Both the position numbers and the translations under genes were made by a program. From contig NZ_JAHUTS010000001.1 in assembly GCF_019209835.1 (NCBI RefSeq), forward strand, positions 310,001-374,000: a stretch of 64,000 nucleotides of DNA, given 5' to 3'. The notes beneath the pieces were generated by a model. It was given only the letters and a program-made list of their open reading frames with translations. It had not been told where the DNA came from and searched no databases. Positions 54,240-62,460 of this stretch are shown here, in pieces; the first letter of the stretch is position 1; each line of letters begins with the position of its first letter. The DNA comes from Enterovibrio paralichthyis. Lineage in GTDB: Bacteria > Pseudomonadota > Gammaproteobacteria > Enterobacterales > Vibrionaceae.

Positions 54240-54315
54240 AGCTCTAGAGCGTTCGTGTTCTACCCGGAAAAGTTCTGGTAGGATTAGCGGACTTAGCTGT
54301 GTCAAAGAGATAGAT

Positions 54316-54642
54316 ATGAAAGACGACAACACGCGTTTGGTGTATTCCACCGAAACAGGGCGAATCAAGGAAGAAAAAGCAGCACCACAGCGCGAGAAGG
54401 GCGACGGTATCGTACGCATTCAGCGCCAGACTAAAGGCCGCAAAGGCAAAGGTGTTTGTCTTGTTACTGGCTTGGATCTGGATGATGCACAACTGAAGCT
54501 GGTTGCGGCAGAGCTGAAAAAAGTCTGCGGTTGCGGCGGTGCAGTGAAAGACGGCGTCATTGAAATTCAGGGAGATATGCGTGACAAGATTAAAGCGCAC
54601 CTGGAAAAGAAAGGCCACACTGTAAAACTGGCCGGTGGTTAA
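54316..54642 (+). CDS. yciH: SUI1/eIF1-like translation factor YciH
   Basis: A 108-residue SUI1-fold protein (VRIQRQTKGRKGKGVCLVTG, LKKVCGCGGAVKDGVIEIQGD; quoted only in part as KKVCGCGGAVKDG). YciH in E. coli helps discriminate start codons and represses translation of some mRNAs under stress. ATG follows AAAGAGATAG. Single gene. Confidence 0.9.
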   Translation: MKDDNTRLVYSTETGRIKEEKAAPQREKGDGIVRIQRQTKGRKGKGVCLVTGLDLDDAQLKLVAAELKKVCGCGGAVKDGVIEIQGDMRDKIKAHLEKKGHTVKLAGG

Positions 54643-54690
54643 ACACCATCGCAACGCCACTTAAAGCGTATAAATTGCAGACTGACAAAG

Positions 54691-54723
54691 AAAAAGAGAT
54701 GCCCAAGCGGCATCTCTTTTTTA
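54691..54723. terminator. bidirectional terminator
   Basis: AAAAAGAGATGCC/GGCATCTCTTTTT stem with a 5-nt loop between the convergent yciH and symporter genes. Confidence 0.9.
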
Positions 54724-54741
54724 TTGCGTCAGTTTTGTTGT

Positions 54742-56247
54742 TTAAGCTTTGTGGCGAACAATCGCACCGCTTTGCAGACGTGACCAGTAATCGTTCATAT
54801 CCGCTTTGATCTCTGGTACCAGACGGTACAGACCGATAATGTTCACCAGCGCCATGGCGAAGATCATTGCATCCGAGAAGTCGATAACAGGACCCAGGTT
54901 CATCGAAGCACCGATGACAACGAAGATCAGGAACATGATTTTGAATGTCATTTCTGCACGGACGCTTTCACCGAACAGGTAAGTCCAGGCTTTCAGGCCG
55001 TAGTAAGACCAAGAAATCATGGTTGAGAAAGCAAACAGTACAACTGCAATCGCAAGGATGTATGGGAACCAGGAAATTGCGCTTTCAAACGCTGCGGAGG
55101 TGAGAGCTACGCCCGTCAGTTCCTGTCCTTCATGCAATTGACCGGTAATGATAATTACCAGCGCTGTCATGGTACAAATCACAACGGTATCAATGAATGG
55201 TTCCAGCAGGGATACGAAACCTTCAGACATGTGCTCTTTGGTTTTTACCGCTGAGTGGGCAATCGCCGCCGAACCAACACCAGCTTCGTTCGAAAACGCT
55301 GCACGTTTGAAACCTTGGATCATCGCACCAACCACACCACCTGCAACACCGGAACCGGTAAACGCGCCATCAATAATGGCAGCAAATGCTGGGCCGATGT
55401 GCGTGTAGTTAACCAGGATGATGACAAGCGCAGCGCCGACATAAATGATTGCCATGAATGGCACCACTTTCTCGGTCACTTTTGCGATAGATTTGATACC
55501 GCCGATGATAACCACACCCACGATAACAGCCATGATCAGACCGAACAGCCAGCCTTTATCAGCAAAGAATGACAGGTCACCACCGGTAACGCCGACAACT
55601 TGTTTGAATGCCTGATTCGCCTGGAACATGTTACCGCCACCCAGTGCGCCGCCTACAGCACACACAGAAAACAGTACCGCCAAAGTACGGCCAAACGCAG
55701 GGTTACCGCGGTTTGCCAAACCTTTGCTCAGGTAGTACATCGGGCCACCTGAAACCGACCCATCTGGGTTAGTATTACGGTACTTAACACCCAAGGCACA
55801 TTCGACAAACTTGGTCGACATACCCAACAGGCCTGCCAGGATCATCCAGAAGGTTGCGCCAGGGCCACCAATGGAAACCGCAACGGCTACGCCCGCAATG
55901 TTACCAAGACCTACCGTACCGGAAAGTGCCGTTGCCAGCGCCTGGAAGTGGGAAACCTCACCCGGCTCGTTTGGATCTGTGTAGTCGCCTTTTACCAAAC
56001 GAATGGCATGGGCAAAACCACGGAAGTTGATAAAACCTAGATAGAGTGTAAAGACTATCGCCGCTACCACGAGCCACACCACTATCCATGGCACGTTTAC
56101 ATCGATAAAAGGGAGGGGGGAAAATATCATTCCCACAAAAGGGTTTACGATGGGTGCGACAAACTCGTTGATTGCATCGTCTACCCCTGACGCAGAGGCC
56201 GAGCCTGCAAACAACGAAAGTCCAGCAGTCGTCATTATACGTTTCAT
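54742..56247 (-). CDS. alanine/glycine:cation symporter (AgcS family)
   Basis: A 501-residue inner-membrane transporter with about 10-11 helices and the family signatures FQALATALSGTVGLGNIAGV and GVGSAAIAHSAVKT. Family members take up alanine or glycine with Na+ or H+. AAGGAC precedes the ATG. A 20-bp perfect palindrome at 56306-56325 lies about 60 bp upstream and is a likely operator. Confidence 0.88.
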   Translation of the reverse strand: MKRIMTTAGLSLFAGSASASGVDDAINEFVAPIVNPFVGMIFSPLPFIDVNVPWIVVWLVVAAIVFTLYLGFINFRGFAHAIRLVKGDYTDPNEPGEVSHFQALATALSGTVGLGNIAGVAVAVSIGGPGATFWMILAGLLGMSTKFVECALGVKYRNTNPDGSVSGGPMYYLSKGLANRGNPAFGRTLAVLFSVCAVGGALGGGNMFQANQAFKQVVGVTGGDLSFFADKGWLFGLIMAVIVGVVIIGGIKSIAKVTEKVVPFMAIIYVGAALVIILVNYTHIGPAFAAIIDGAFTGSGVAGGVVGAMIQGFKRAAFSNEAGVGSAAIAHSAVKTKEHMSEGFVSLLEPFIDTVVICTMTALVIIITGQLHEGQELTGVALTSAAFESAISWFPYILAIAVVLFAFSTMISWSYYGLKAWTYLFGESVRAEMTFKIMFLIFVVIGASMNLGPVIDFSDAMIFAMALVNIIGLYRLVPEIKADMNDYWSRLQSGAIVRHKA

Positions 56248-56922
56248 TACCGAGTCCTTTTCGTTTTTTACTTCGCTTTCATACTTACCGCTAATTATTG
56301 TGTTACAAACCTGTTAACAGGTTTGAGGTGCGGATTATTTCACGTATAAACATATTTGCAATATTTTTCGACATGCTGATTTTGGCTTTTTTTTAAGGAG
56401 ATAAGGTGCTCACACTTTTCTCGATTTGATATGCACACATAATTAATAACGCGAATTTTTTAGATGCCCAAATATATATGCAAGCGTTGAATGGAAATTA
56501 ATTCATACTATTTATGACGAAATGAAAGAAAAGTGCGCACCCCTTGTCGTGTAAGGCTTCCGGCTTCTTTTGATGCGCTGCTAGACAGGCTGACAGTAAT
56601 CCACTGTTAATCAATGAAATTAAAAGATAAATTCCAATACAATTTCCTGGATTCAAATGTATCAATTATTAGACGAGGTGAATTTAGCGATTAATTAGTA
56701 CTTAAACCAGAAAAGTATTAGCCGCAAAATAAGACATGCATTCTCATATATGGGGCAGTTAATTACCGGTGACTTTATTAGGCAGGAGTAAACTAATTCT
56801 TAGTAGAGCAGGGATGTATTCATGCGAGAAATGACTGTAAAGGTGATTTGTGCTTAAAGCATAATCATCCTGAATTGCGTATTTATACAGCACAATTGGT
56901 TAATTCAGACATTGTAATTCTC
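56248..56922. other. long AT-rich intergenic region with palindromic operator
   Basis: About 675 bp between the divergent symporter gene and a hypothetical gene. Holds the perfect palindrome CAAACCTGTTAACAGGTTTG (56306-56325) near the symporter start. The remainder, 56400-56840, is strongly AT-rich with no gene or RNA that I can recognise, and could be bound by H-NS-like proteins. Confidence 0.5.
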
Positions 56923-57477
56923 ATGTCCAATTCGAAAAGCTACAGTTCGCGCCCAGTTTGGTTGATGTTAGGGGTATCCCTGATAGGGATTGCCTGTATC
57001 GCTTTATTGAATGAAAATTCAAACGCAAACCGGCTTGTGCTGCAACGGTATCTGCAAGTGCTGCCAAACATCTCCCTTGAAATGGTGAAAGCTCAGAGCG
57101 CATTGGCTGCTTCAGACGGACAGGTGTTAGCGCCAAAGCAGATAGACATGCTCGAAGAATCCCTTGCCAAACTGCTTGCCAGCCAGTCTTCCAGCTTCGA
57201 TAAGCGTAACTTTGCGATGAAAATAGAGATTTGGCGCAGGAACAATTTGCCCAGCCAGTTTATCGAACGTGAACTACATAGATTTGGTTTTGAGAGCTGT
57301 GAACCCAATATACAGTTGGAAAATCAAATCCGGCTTGTAAAGCCTGTCGGTGCGTTGCAGGGAAGCGCATTTCCCCACTATCAAGTTACTCTCTGTTATC
57401 AGCAAAAAGATGGTTCTCTGCTGACAGCCAGTGCGTCGTCGTTGGATGAATCACCAGACGACGCACTGGGCCAATAA
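56923..57477 (+). CDS. hypothetical single-pass membrane protein
   Basis: A 184-residue protein with one N-terminal membrane helix (about residues 12-32, WLMLGVSLIGIACIALL) and a periplasmic remainder with two cysteines in the C-terminal third (ESCEPN, TLCYQQ) that could pair. I do not recognise a family. Start is uncertain: ATG at 56923 gives the best signal-anchor but has no clear ribosome-binding site; a TTG at 56848 behind AAAGGTGA is an alternative. It ends 1 bp before the convergent PLP gene. Confidence 0.55.
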   Translation: MSNSKSYSSRPVWLMLGVSLIGIACIALLNENSNANRLVLQRYLQVLPNISLEMVKAQSALAASDGQVLAPKQIDMLEESLAKLLASQSSSFDKRNFAMKIEIWRRNNLPSQFIERELHRFGFESCEPNIQLENQIRLVKPVGALQGSAFPHYQVTLCYQQKDGSLLTASASSLDESPDDALGQ

Positions 57478-59289
57478 TTACTTCAACTGATCAGCGTAAG
57501 CGGGTAAATCGTCAACAAAGCGTTGATGCACATCCATATATACCTTGCGATAGATGTGATCTATCTCCTCCGGCGCAGGGAACGAACTGGAAAATCCAGG
57601 ATGGCCTGCATCAATCGTCATTTCCGCCGCGCGTTGGATATGGGCAATGAACGCACGGGGGTCTTCCAGTCCAACAGCAATCCGCAAAGTTGTGGGCTTA
57701 ATGCCAGCCTGTGCCTGTGCATCCGGTGAGAGTTCAGAATGGGTTGTCATTGCTGGGCAGAGTGCCACGGTATTGGTTTGACCAAGGCTTACCTGCATAC
57801 CAATAGCAGGCTCCAACATATCGAAAAACTGTTTGAACAGGGCAGGGGAAATCGGTGGCCTATCCTGAGTGCCTTCCATATCAATCGTAAACAACGAAGC
57901 AGGAAGTCCAAGGTGCATTCTTTTTTGCATCAGTTCATAGTTCGGGCTGGATGGCAGCGCCGGACAAGATACGTTGATGTCCGGATGCAAGTTAAATATC
58001 GTCGCCAGTGTGAGAGTATTCGCCGCTTTCTGTAACACCCGCAGTTCGAATGTTTTCATGCCGTTCAGCACTTCGAAGGCTTTGTCAGCATCAAGGAATG
58101 CACCTTTTATGTAGTAAACATTCCAGAACAGGGTTTCATCCCAATTGACGGTGCGCGGTTTACCGTTTGGCGAATTAGTAGTGACGCTGTCACCTTTTGG
58201 GATAAACATATCCTCGTTCTTGCCAATCACAACGCCTGCTGTGGTGCTGCCGCTGCCTGCTAACTCTTTCGTGTAGGAGTGGATGACGAAATCCGGTCTT
58301 GCCGACTCATCTTTGACTTTCAGCACCGGATGCAGAAACGGGGTGCCGACTGTGGTATCCACCACAACCTGCCATCTCCGCTCGTGAGCGGCGCGACTGA
58401 TTTCGGCCACATCGAGGACATAGCCATGTGGGTTACATGGACTTTCCATATACACATAGATCTTCCTGCCATCAGTAATGCGATCAGCATGCTTAACAGC
58501 GATGTCATCCATCGCAGATGCAAAAGTCCCAGCATCGTAACCATCAACCCATTCGACAGCCACATTCAGGTTGGAAGATTTACGGTACCAGTCCTGCAGC
58601 AGTTGGTATGAGCCACCGTAGATATTGCGCGATGCCAACACAATGTCATCCCGTCCAAGCAGATGACTTAGCAGGCCATCAATGGCTGCCATGCCGGAGT
58701 TAAAGTTCCACGCCAGGTATTGGTCTGCGTATTCACCCGCCTCTATATCAACAATGTGATTCGCCAAAGCAATAGAGGTGGGGTTCAACAGGCGCGAGTA
58801 GATCTCGTGAAGGGGCTCCCGCCCATTAAAGGCATCCTCAACCCATTCTGTACAGGCAAAGAGGTAGGTCGCCGTGCGGGTGATAACAGGGCTTGCAGAA
58901 AAGAGGGCGGCGACATTGTCGAAAATCGGGTAGGCACCCTTTGAAGCAAAATGCCCATTTCTTGTTGCAATCGACTGATACGTCGCACGCATTGGGTTTT
59001 GCAGGTTATCGAGAATTTTTGCCAGTTGGAACGAGAGAAAGCGTTTGGCATTGAACCAGGCAATACGGTCATTTTTATCCAGCGATGACAGCCCCTCCAT
59101 GGTTATCGCCCACAGATCATGGGTGTGATGGTTGGCCTGATACAGAGTCGTTGCCAGTGAAACCAGCGCTTCACCGTATTCCGAATGGACATCGATACCG
59201 AAATGCTGTGCCTGTTCAACAGCAAGTGACGTGGCATCTTCATGGTTTGTTGTGTTACGCAGCGGGCTTAATTGGACGGCCTTGTTCAT
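57478..59289 (-). CDS. large PLP-dependent Cys/Met-metabolism-type enzyme
   Basis: A 603-residue fold-type I PLP enzyme. The Cys/Met (gamma-lyase/transsulfuration-like) core spans about residues 170-600, with VDTTVGTPFLHPV and the PLP Lys341 in SYTKELAGSGS. An extra N-terminal helical domain of about 150 residues makes it much longer than typical methionine gamma-lyases (about 400). Substrate unknown; a sulfur amino acid lyase or related activity is plausible. ATG at 59289 follows GGAG. The divergent Lrp-type gene is its likely regulator. Confidence 0.75.
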   Translation of the reverse strand: MNKAVQLSPLRNTTNHEDATSLAVEQAQHFGIDVHSEYGEALVSLATTLYQANHHTHDLWAITMEGLSSLDKNDRIAWFNAKRFLSFQLAKILDNLQNPMRATYQSIATRNGHFASKGAYPIFDNVAALFSASPVITRTATYLFACTEWVEDAFNGREPLHEIYSRLLNPTSIALANHIVDIEAGEYADQYLAWNFNSGMAAIDGLLSHLLGRDDIVLASRNIYGGSYQLLQDWYRKSSNLNVAVEWVDGYDAGTFASAMDDIAVKHADRITDGRKIYVYMESPCNPHGYVLDVAEISRAAHERRWQVVVDTTVGTPFLHPVLKVKDESARPDFVIHSYTKELAGSGSTTAGVVIGKNEDMFIPKGDSVTTNSPNGKPRTVNWDETLFWNVYYIKGAFLDADKAFEVLNGMKTFELRVLQKAANTLTLATIFNLHPDINVSCPALPSSPNYELMQKRMHLGLPASLFTIDMEGTQDRPPISPALFKQFFDMLEPAIGMQVSLGQTNTVALCPAMTTHSELSPDAQAQAGIKPTTLRIAVGLEDPRAFIAHIQRAAEMTIDAGHPGFSSSFPAPEEIDHIYRKVYMDVHQRFVDDLPAYADQLK

Positions 59290-59461
59290 CGTGCTCTCCA
59301 TGTTCACGTTCAGGTTTATCTTCAAACTAGCAAAATGAAGGTGATGGCCGATTGCTAATTCTGCCTTTCATTTGTTAAAAATTGGCAGCTTCTGCTAATT
59401 TCATTGAAGTACACGCCAGATGTGAACGGAAAACCCAACAGCCGGAGTTAAAGAGGAAAGG
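59290..59461. promoter_or_regulatory. divergent promoter region, possible Lrp-type sites
   Basis: The 172-bp gap between the PLP enzyme and Lrp genes holds GCTAATTCTGCC (59354-59365) and GGCAGCTTCTGCTAATTT (59384-59401): an inverted CTGCC/GGCAG pair plus a repeated TGCTAATT, with an AT-rich middle, as expected of Lrp/AsnC regulator sites. Confidence 0.4.
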
Positions 59462-59926
59462 ATGGCCCACAATCTCGATAACATTGATAAGAAAATACTG
59501 GATGAGTTGCAGCGCACTGGCCGGTTAACCAACCAAGAGCTTTCGGATCGCATCGCCTTGTCGCCATCACCTTGTTTGCGGCGGGTCAGGGCGCTCGAAA
59601 AGCAGGGGATCATTACTGGCTATCACGCCCATGTCGACCAGGAAAAGTGTGGCCTGCCTATCAATGTGTTTGTACTGGTGAAGCTGGAAAGGCCCACCGA
59701 AGAAAACATGGTGAAGTTTGAGGCACTGATCGACCAGATGGATGAAGTGCTCGAATGCTTCTTGATGACGGGCTCGCACGACTATTTGTTGCGTGTGGTC
59801 AGCGAGTCACTGAAATCCTACGAGCGTTTTATCCGGCGTGAGCTGACACGGCTGCCAAATATCGCCGCCATTGAATCCAGCTTTGCGTTTGGACAGGTGA
59901 AACGGCAAACCCGCTTACCTCTCTGA
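59462..59926 (+). CDS. Lrp/AsnC-family regulator
   Basis: A 154-residue regulator: N-terminal helix-turn-helix (LDNIDKKILDELQRTGRLTN, LSPSPCLRRVRALEKQG) and C-terminal RAM ligand domain with the GSHDYLLRV signature. Divergent from the PLP enzyme gene, which it probably controls in response to an amino acid, as is common for this family. AAGAGGAAAGG before the ATG. Its 3' end overlaps the convergent LysR gene by 12 bp. Confidence 0.85.
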   Translation: MAHNLDNIDKKILDELQRTGRLTNQELSDRIALSPSPCLRRVRALEKQGIITGYHAHVDQEKCGLPINVFVLVKLERPTEENMVKFEALIDQMDEVLECFLMTGSHDYLLRVVSESLKSYERFIRRELTRLPNIAAIESSFAFGQVKRQTRLPL

Positions 59927-60814
59927 AAGTAGGCGAATTAAGTGTAATTTGAACAGATCCAGAAATTTACGGCCGGTAATGCTCAAGCGGCGCCCCGGCC
60001 AACTTGCATAGGCATAAAAATCTTCAAATCCCAGTTCGTCGACTTTCTCCAGTTTGCCCGGTTCCAGGAAAGGTCTTGTCGGCAGGCCGCTAAATAAACC
60101 CGCTCCAAGCCCATCATAGGTCATCTGCTGAGCGGCTACGGCGTTATCCGAGGATGCAATCGTCTTCAGCTTTATGGTTTTTGCCAATCCCGGCAATGTC
60201 AGCACTTTCATTTCCGGTAACCGTGACAGACGAATAAACGGCACCCCATCAGGAAAGATCTCTTCTTCGATTCCGCGTTTGATTTCTGGCGTCGCCGCCA
60301 GGAAAGGCGTTATCTTTACAATCTCTTCTTCATTGTGGGCGTGCGAACGCTGCAACCGGCCAACACGAATGGCCAGGTCGATGTTGCTGTCTGCCATATC
60401 GATCATTTGGTCAGAGGCGAACAGTTTCACTTCCACATCCGGATAAACGTGATGAAACTTCCTGATAACGGCAGGCATCATGTCAGAGCCGATATCTATA
60501 GGGCAGGTGACTGACAACACAGACGCAACCCTATGTGGATCGATATCTTCATTGACGGCATCAAACAGGTTGTCAATCAGATGATGGTAGCGTTCAAAGG
60601 CGCGTTGTCCCGCATTGGTCAGTTTCATTTGACGTCCTTCACGGCGAAACAAACGGACATTCCAGATTTCTTCTAAGTGCTTGAGAGACTCGCTGATCCT
60701 GGCTGGCGCGATATCTAACTCTTCTGCCGCGCGGGTCACTGAATGATGTGCAACAACCGCCAAAAAATGAGAAATAGGTTTCACCATTGACAGGGATTTT
60801 CGGAACGAAGTCAT
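59915..60814 (-). CDS. LysR-family transcriptional regulator
   Basis: A 299-residue LysR regulator similar to the CrgA/DsdC-like group: N-terminal winged helix (FLAVVAHHSVTRAAEELDIA) and a substrate-binding domain. ATG at 60814 lies behind GAGG; a GTG 3 bp upstream is possible. No divergent protein gene is next to it; instead a candidate small RNA and the toxin-antitoxin pair follow on the other strand. Confidence 0.85.
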   Translation of the reverse strand: MTSFRKSLSMVKPISHFLAVVAHHSVTRAAEELDIAPARISESLKHLEEIWNVRLFRREGRQMKLTNAGQRAFERYHHLIDNLFDAVNEDIDPHRVASVLSVTCPIDIGSDMMPAVIRKFHHVYPDVEVKLFASDQMIDMADSNIDLAIRVGRLQRSHAHNEEEIVKITPFLAATPEIKRGIEEEIFPDGVPFIRLSRLPEMKVLTLPGLAKTIKLKTIASSDNAVAAQQMTYDGLGAGLFSGLPTRPFLEPGKLEKVDELGFEDFYAYASWPGRRLSITGRKFLDLFKLHLIRLLSER

Positions 60815-60949
60815 CACGCACCTCTAATTACATATTCCGTAATGAATAATACAAATATAACTATTTACGTAATGAATGGGAGTGCGCAAACTGTCTTTGC
60901 GTTTATGATCACCCTTTGTCTCCCGACACCGACTCTCCAGTATGGTAGG

Positions 60950-61062
60950 TGTGATTAAACGCAACTCATATCGAGCAACTCCACTTGCTCAAGATATATC
61001 GATCACTGAAACATTATTTCTTGCCAACTTCGCGGTTTACTCATTGTGAACCGCTTTTTTTT
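60950..61062 (+). ncRNA. candidate small RNA or terminated leader
   Basis: No coding frame lies here, yet a strong plus-strand terminator stands at its end. A hairpin GAGCAA-CTCCAC-TTGCTC (60973-60990) with C-rich loop is followed by an AU-rich single-stranded stretch and then the terminator. A weak promoter TTGTCT (60916-60921), 19 bp, TATGGT (60941-60946) would start it near 60953, giving about 110 nt, the usual size for an Hfq-type sRNA. It could instead be an attenuated leader of the downstream operon. Confidence 0.45.
61032..61062 (+). terminator. strong Rho-independent terminator
   Basis: GCGGTTTAC/GTGAACCGC stem (one G-T pair), 5-nt loop and eight T. It lies upstream of the toxin-antitoxin operon with no CDS in front of it on the plus strand. 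Confidence 0.85.
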
Positions 61063-61102
61063 ATCCTTTTCCGCAAGCTATACGCCAAGTGACGCTTTAC
61101 AA

Positions 61103-61118
61103 TGCGACAATTGGCGCA
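61103..61118. promoter_or_regulatory. palindromic operator candidate of the Xre/RES operon
   Basis: TGCGACAATTGGCGCA is a 16-bp palindrome apart from one mismatched pair, 31 bp before the antitoxin ATG. Its place suits autoregulation by the Xre antitoxin. Confidence 0.4.
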
Positions 61119-61148
61119 CATACTTTAACCACAAGTCCGGAGGTGAGT

Positions 61149-61571
61149 ATGTATGCTGAACAGTTGATGTCTTTGGGCATCGTCAAAAAAGGCCAAGTGA
61201 TAAACCAGGATACCGAACTGGAAATTATCCGTGGTGGTCTCAAGGTAAAACATGCCCGCAAAGTAATGAAAGAAATGGCCATGAGCAGTGGCGAATGGGT
61301 GGCATTAATTGGCCTGAGCCCACGCAGCTTGCAACGCAAAAGCGATTCCGACTTACTCACGCCTTCCCAATCTGAAAAAACCTTGGCAATCCAACGGGTC
61401 GTAGACCTGGCTATCGACTACTACGGCAGCCGCACGACAGCACTGGATTGGCTTAAAACCCCACAGGTAGCTTTTGGTGGAAAAGCGGCCATCGACTATC
61501 TGGATACCAATACCGGCATCCAGTATGTTGAAAACGTACTTAATAGATTAATGCATGGTATGACGGCCTGA
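61149..61571 (+). CDS. Xre/ParS-type antitoxin (DUF2384)
   Basis: A 140-residue antitoxin with an Xre-like N-terminal half (GEWVALIGLSPRSLQRKSDS) and a C-terminal DUF2384 (MbcA/ParS/Xre) domain (AIQRVVDLAIDYYGSRTTALDWLKTPQVAFGG, of which YYGSRTTALDWL is the diagnostic part). It neutralises the RES toxin encoded next. ATG at 61149 is chosen because GGAGG ends 5 bp before it; the frame extends upstream to a GTG at 61089. Overlaps the toxin by 1 bp. Confidence 0.85.
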   Translation: MYAEQLMSLGIVKKGQVINQDTELEIIRGGLKVKHARKVMKEMAMSSGEWVALIGLSPRSLQRKSDSDLLTPSQSEKTLAIQRVVDLAIDYYGSRTTALDWLKTPQVAFGGKAAIDYLDTNTGIQYVENVLNRLMHGMTA

Positions 61572-62032
61572 TGGAGCTTTTCAGACTTTCCGTAAAGAAG
61601 TTTGCAGATTTGAGCGGTATGGGAGGCATGTTTGGCTCTGGCCGCTGGCACCAGAAAGGACAACCTGTCATATACACAGCTGGCTCCCGTTCATTGGCTG
61701 CGCTGGAGAGGTTTGTCCATGAAAGCCCGGTTCAAATGCCACCTTTGGTGATGATGACCATCTATGTTCCAGATGACATCGCCATTTTGCGTGTCAGTGA
61801 AAGTGAACTCCCAGAAGGCTGGGATGCTGTGCCGGATGCTGATGTTTCCCGCAATTTCGGCACCCGCTGGTTACAAGAAGCCAAGACGCCCGTCCTGCAA
61901 TTACCATCTGCCATTATTGCCAGCGAATACAACTTCCTGATTAATCCCGTTCATCCTGAAAGCCAATCGGTCAAAGTGATAGACCAACGGGACTTTTACT
62001 ACGACAGCCGCCTGAAACGCATGATGCGATAG
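61571..62032 (+). CDS. RES-domain toxin (ParT/MbcT family)
   Basis: A 153-residue RES-domain protein. The Arg, Glu and Ser that name the domain are visible: Arg in GSGRWH, Glu in ALERFVH and Ser in LQLPSAII. Known members degrade or ADP-ribosylate using NAD, stopping growth when the antitoxin is lost. The stop codon TAG forms part of a sequence almost identical to the XerC arm of the nearby dif site. Confidence 0.85.
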   Translation: MELFRLSVKKFADLSGMGGMFGSGRWHQKGQPVIYTAGSRSLAALERFVHESPVQMPPLVMMTIYVPDDIAILRVSESELPEGWDAVPDADVSRNFGTRWLQEAKTPVLQLPSAIIASEYNFLINPVHPESQSVKVIDQRDFYYDSRLKRMMR

Positions 62033-62043
62033 TACGCACTGAA
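62028..62043 (-). other. dif-like XerC half-site
   Basis: GATAGTACGCACTGAA matches GATAATACGCACTGAA of the real dif and its flank (62448-62463) at 15 of 16 positions. The XerD half is absent. It overlaps the toxin stop codon. Attachment sites with only a XerC arm are known for TLC-type phages. Confidence 0.45.
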
Positions 62044-62058
62044 AAATCGGGTTACCGC

Positions 62059-62247
62059 TTAATCCCGGTGAATACCCAACGACTGCATGAGTTCATCAAT
62101 GGTTTTTTCCAACCACTTTATCATCGGCTCATTTCGCCACTTCACGCCATACACATAGCCAAAGTTGCCCTCAAGCAGTGGCAGTGATTGATCAATTGCA
62201 ATGCTTGAATAGCGGACATCGCCAGCACGCCAAGAGAAACAACACAA
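62059..62247 (-). pseudogene. C-terminal remnant, LysR-like
   Basis: About 62 codons open on the minus strand, ending LPLLEGNFGYVYGVKWR then a helical tail. This resembles the last strand and helix of LysR effector domains. A stop lies directly upstream (TGA at about 62254-62256) and no DNA-binding part follows, so it is a decayed fragment, if it is coding at all. Confidence 0.35.
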
Positions 62248-62269
62248 ACCGATAATTCACCAAAGGTTG

Positions 62270-62310
62270 AAGAACCCAATTGGAACAGAATGATCCAATG
62301 CAGGGTTCTT
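62270..62310. repeat. inverted repeat
   Basis: AAGAACCC (62270-62277) with GGGTTCTT (62303-62310), and inner ATTGGA (62279-62284) with TCCAAT (62294-62299); 9-nt loop. No T-run. Confidence 0.7.
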
Positions 62311-62320
62311 AGAGAATTGG

Positions 62321-62352
62321 TAATTATCTATTTTATGGTAAATAGATAATTA
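62321..62352. repeat. perfect 13-bp inverted repeat
   Basis: TAATTATCTATTT and AAATAGATAATTA around a 6-nt loop TATGGT. No T-run, so not a terminator; possible protein-binding site about 80 bp from dif. Confidence 0.75.
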
Positions 62353-62432
62353 CGTTTAATAGACTGAAATTGTTGAAGAAAGAGGGTCATTGCAGGCATC
62401 AGGGAACCACATTTCGCGTAGCTGCATATCAT

Positions 62433-62460
62433 ATTTAACATAAGATAGATAATACGCACT
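62433..62460 (-). other. dif site / phage attachment junction
   Basis: On the minus strand it reads AGTGCGTATTA (XerC arm), TCTATC (centre), TTATGTTAAAT (XerD arm), the 28-bp layout of Vibrio chromosome-I dif. It marks the replication terminus where XerCD resolves chromosome dimers. Phage genes begin directly on its right, so it is also the left phage-chromosome junction; the other copy should lie beyond the window. Confidence 0.85.

Noticed and set aside
62270..62310. integron attC site
   Set aside because: The arms lack the RYYYAAC/GTTRRRY core sites and no integron cassette array is present.
62321..62352. perfect inverted repeat as a terminator
   Set aside because: AT-rich stem with no T-run on either strand; kept as an inverted repeat only.
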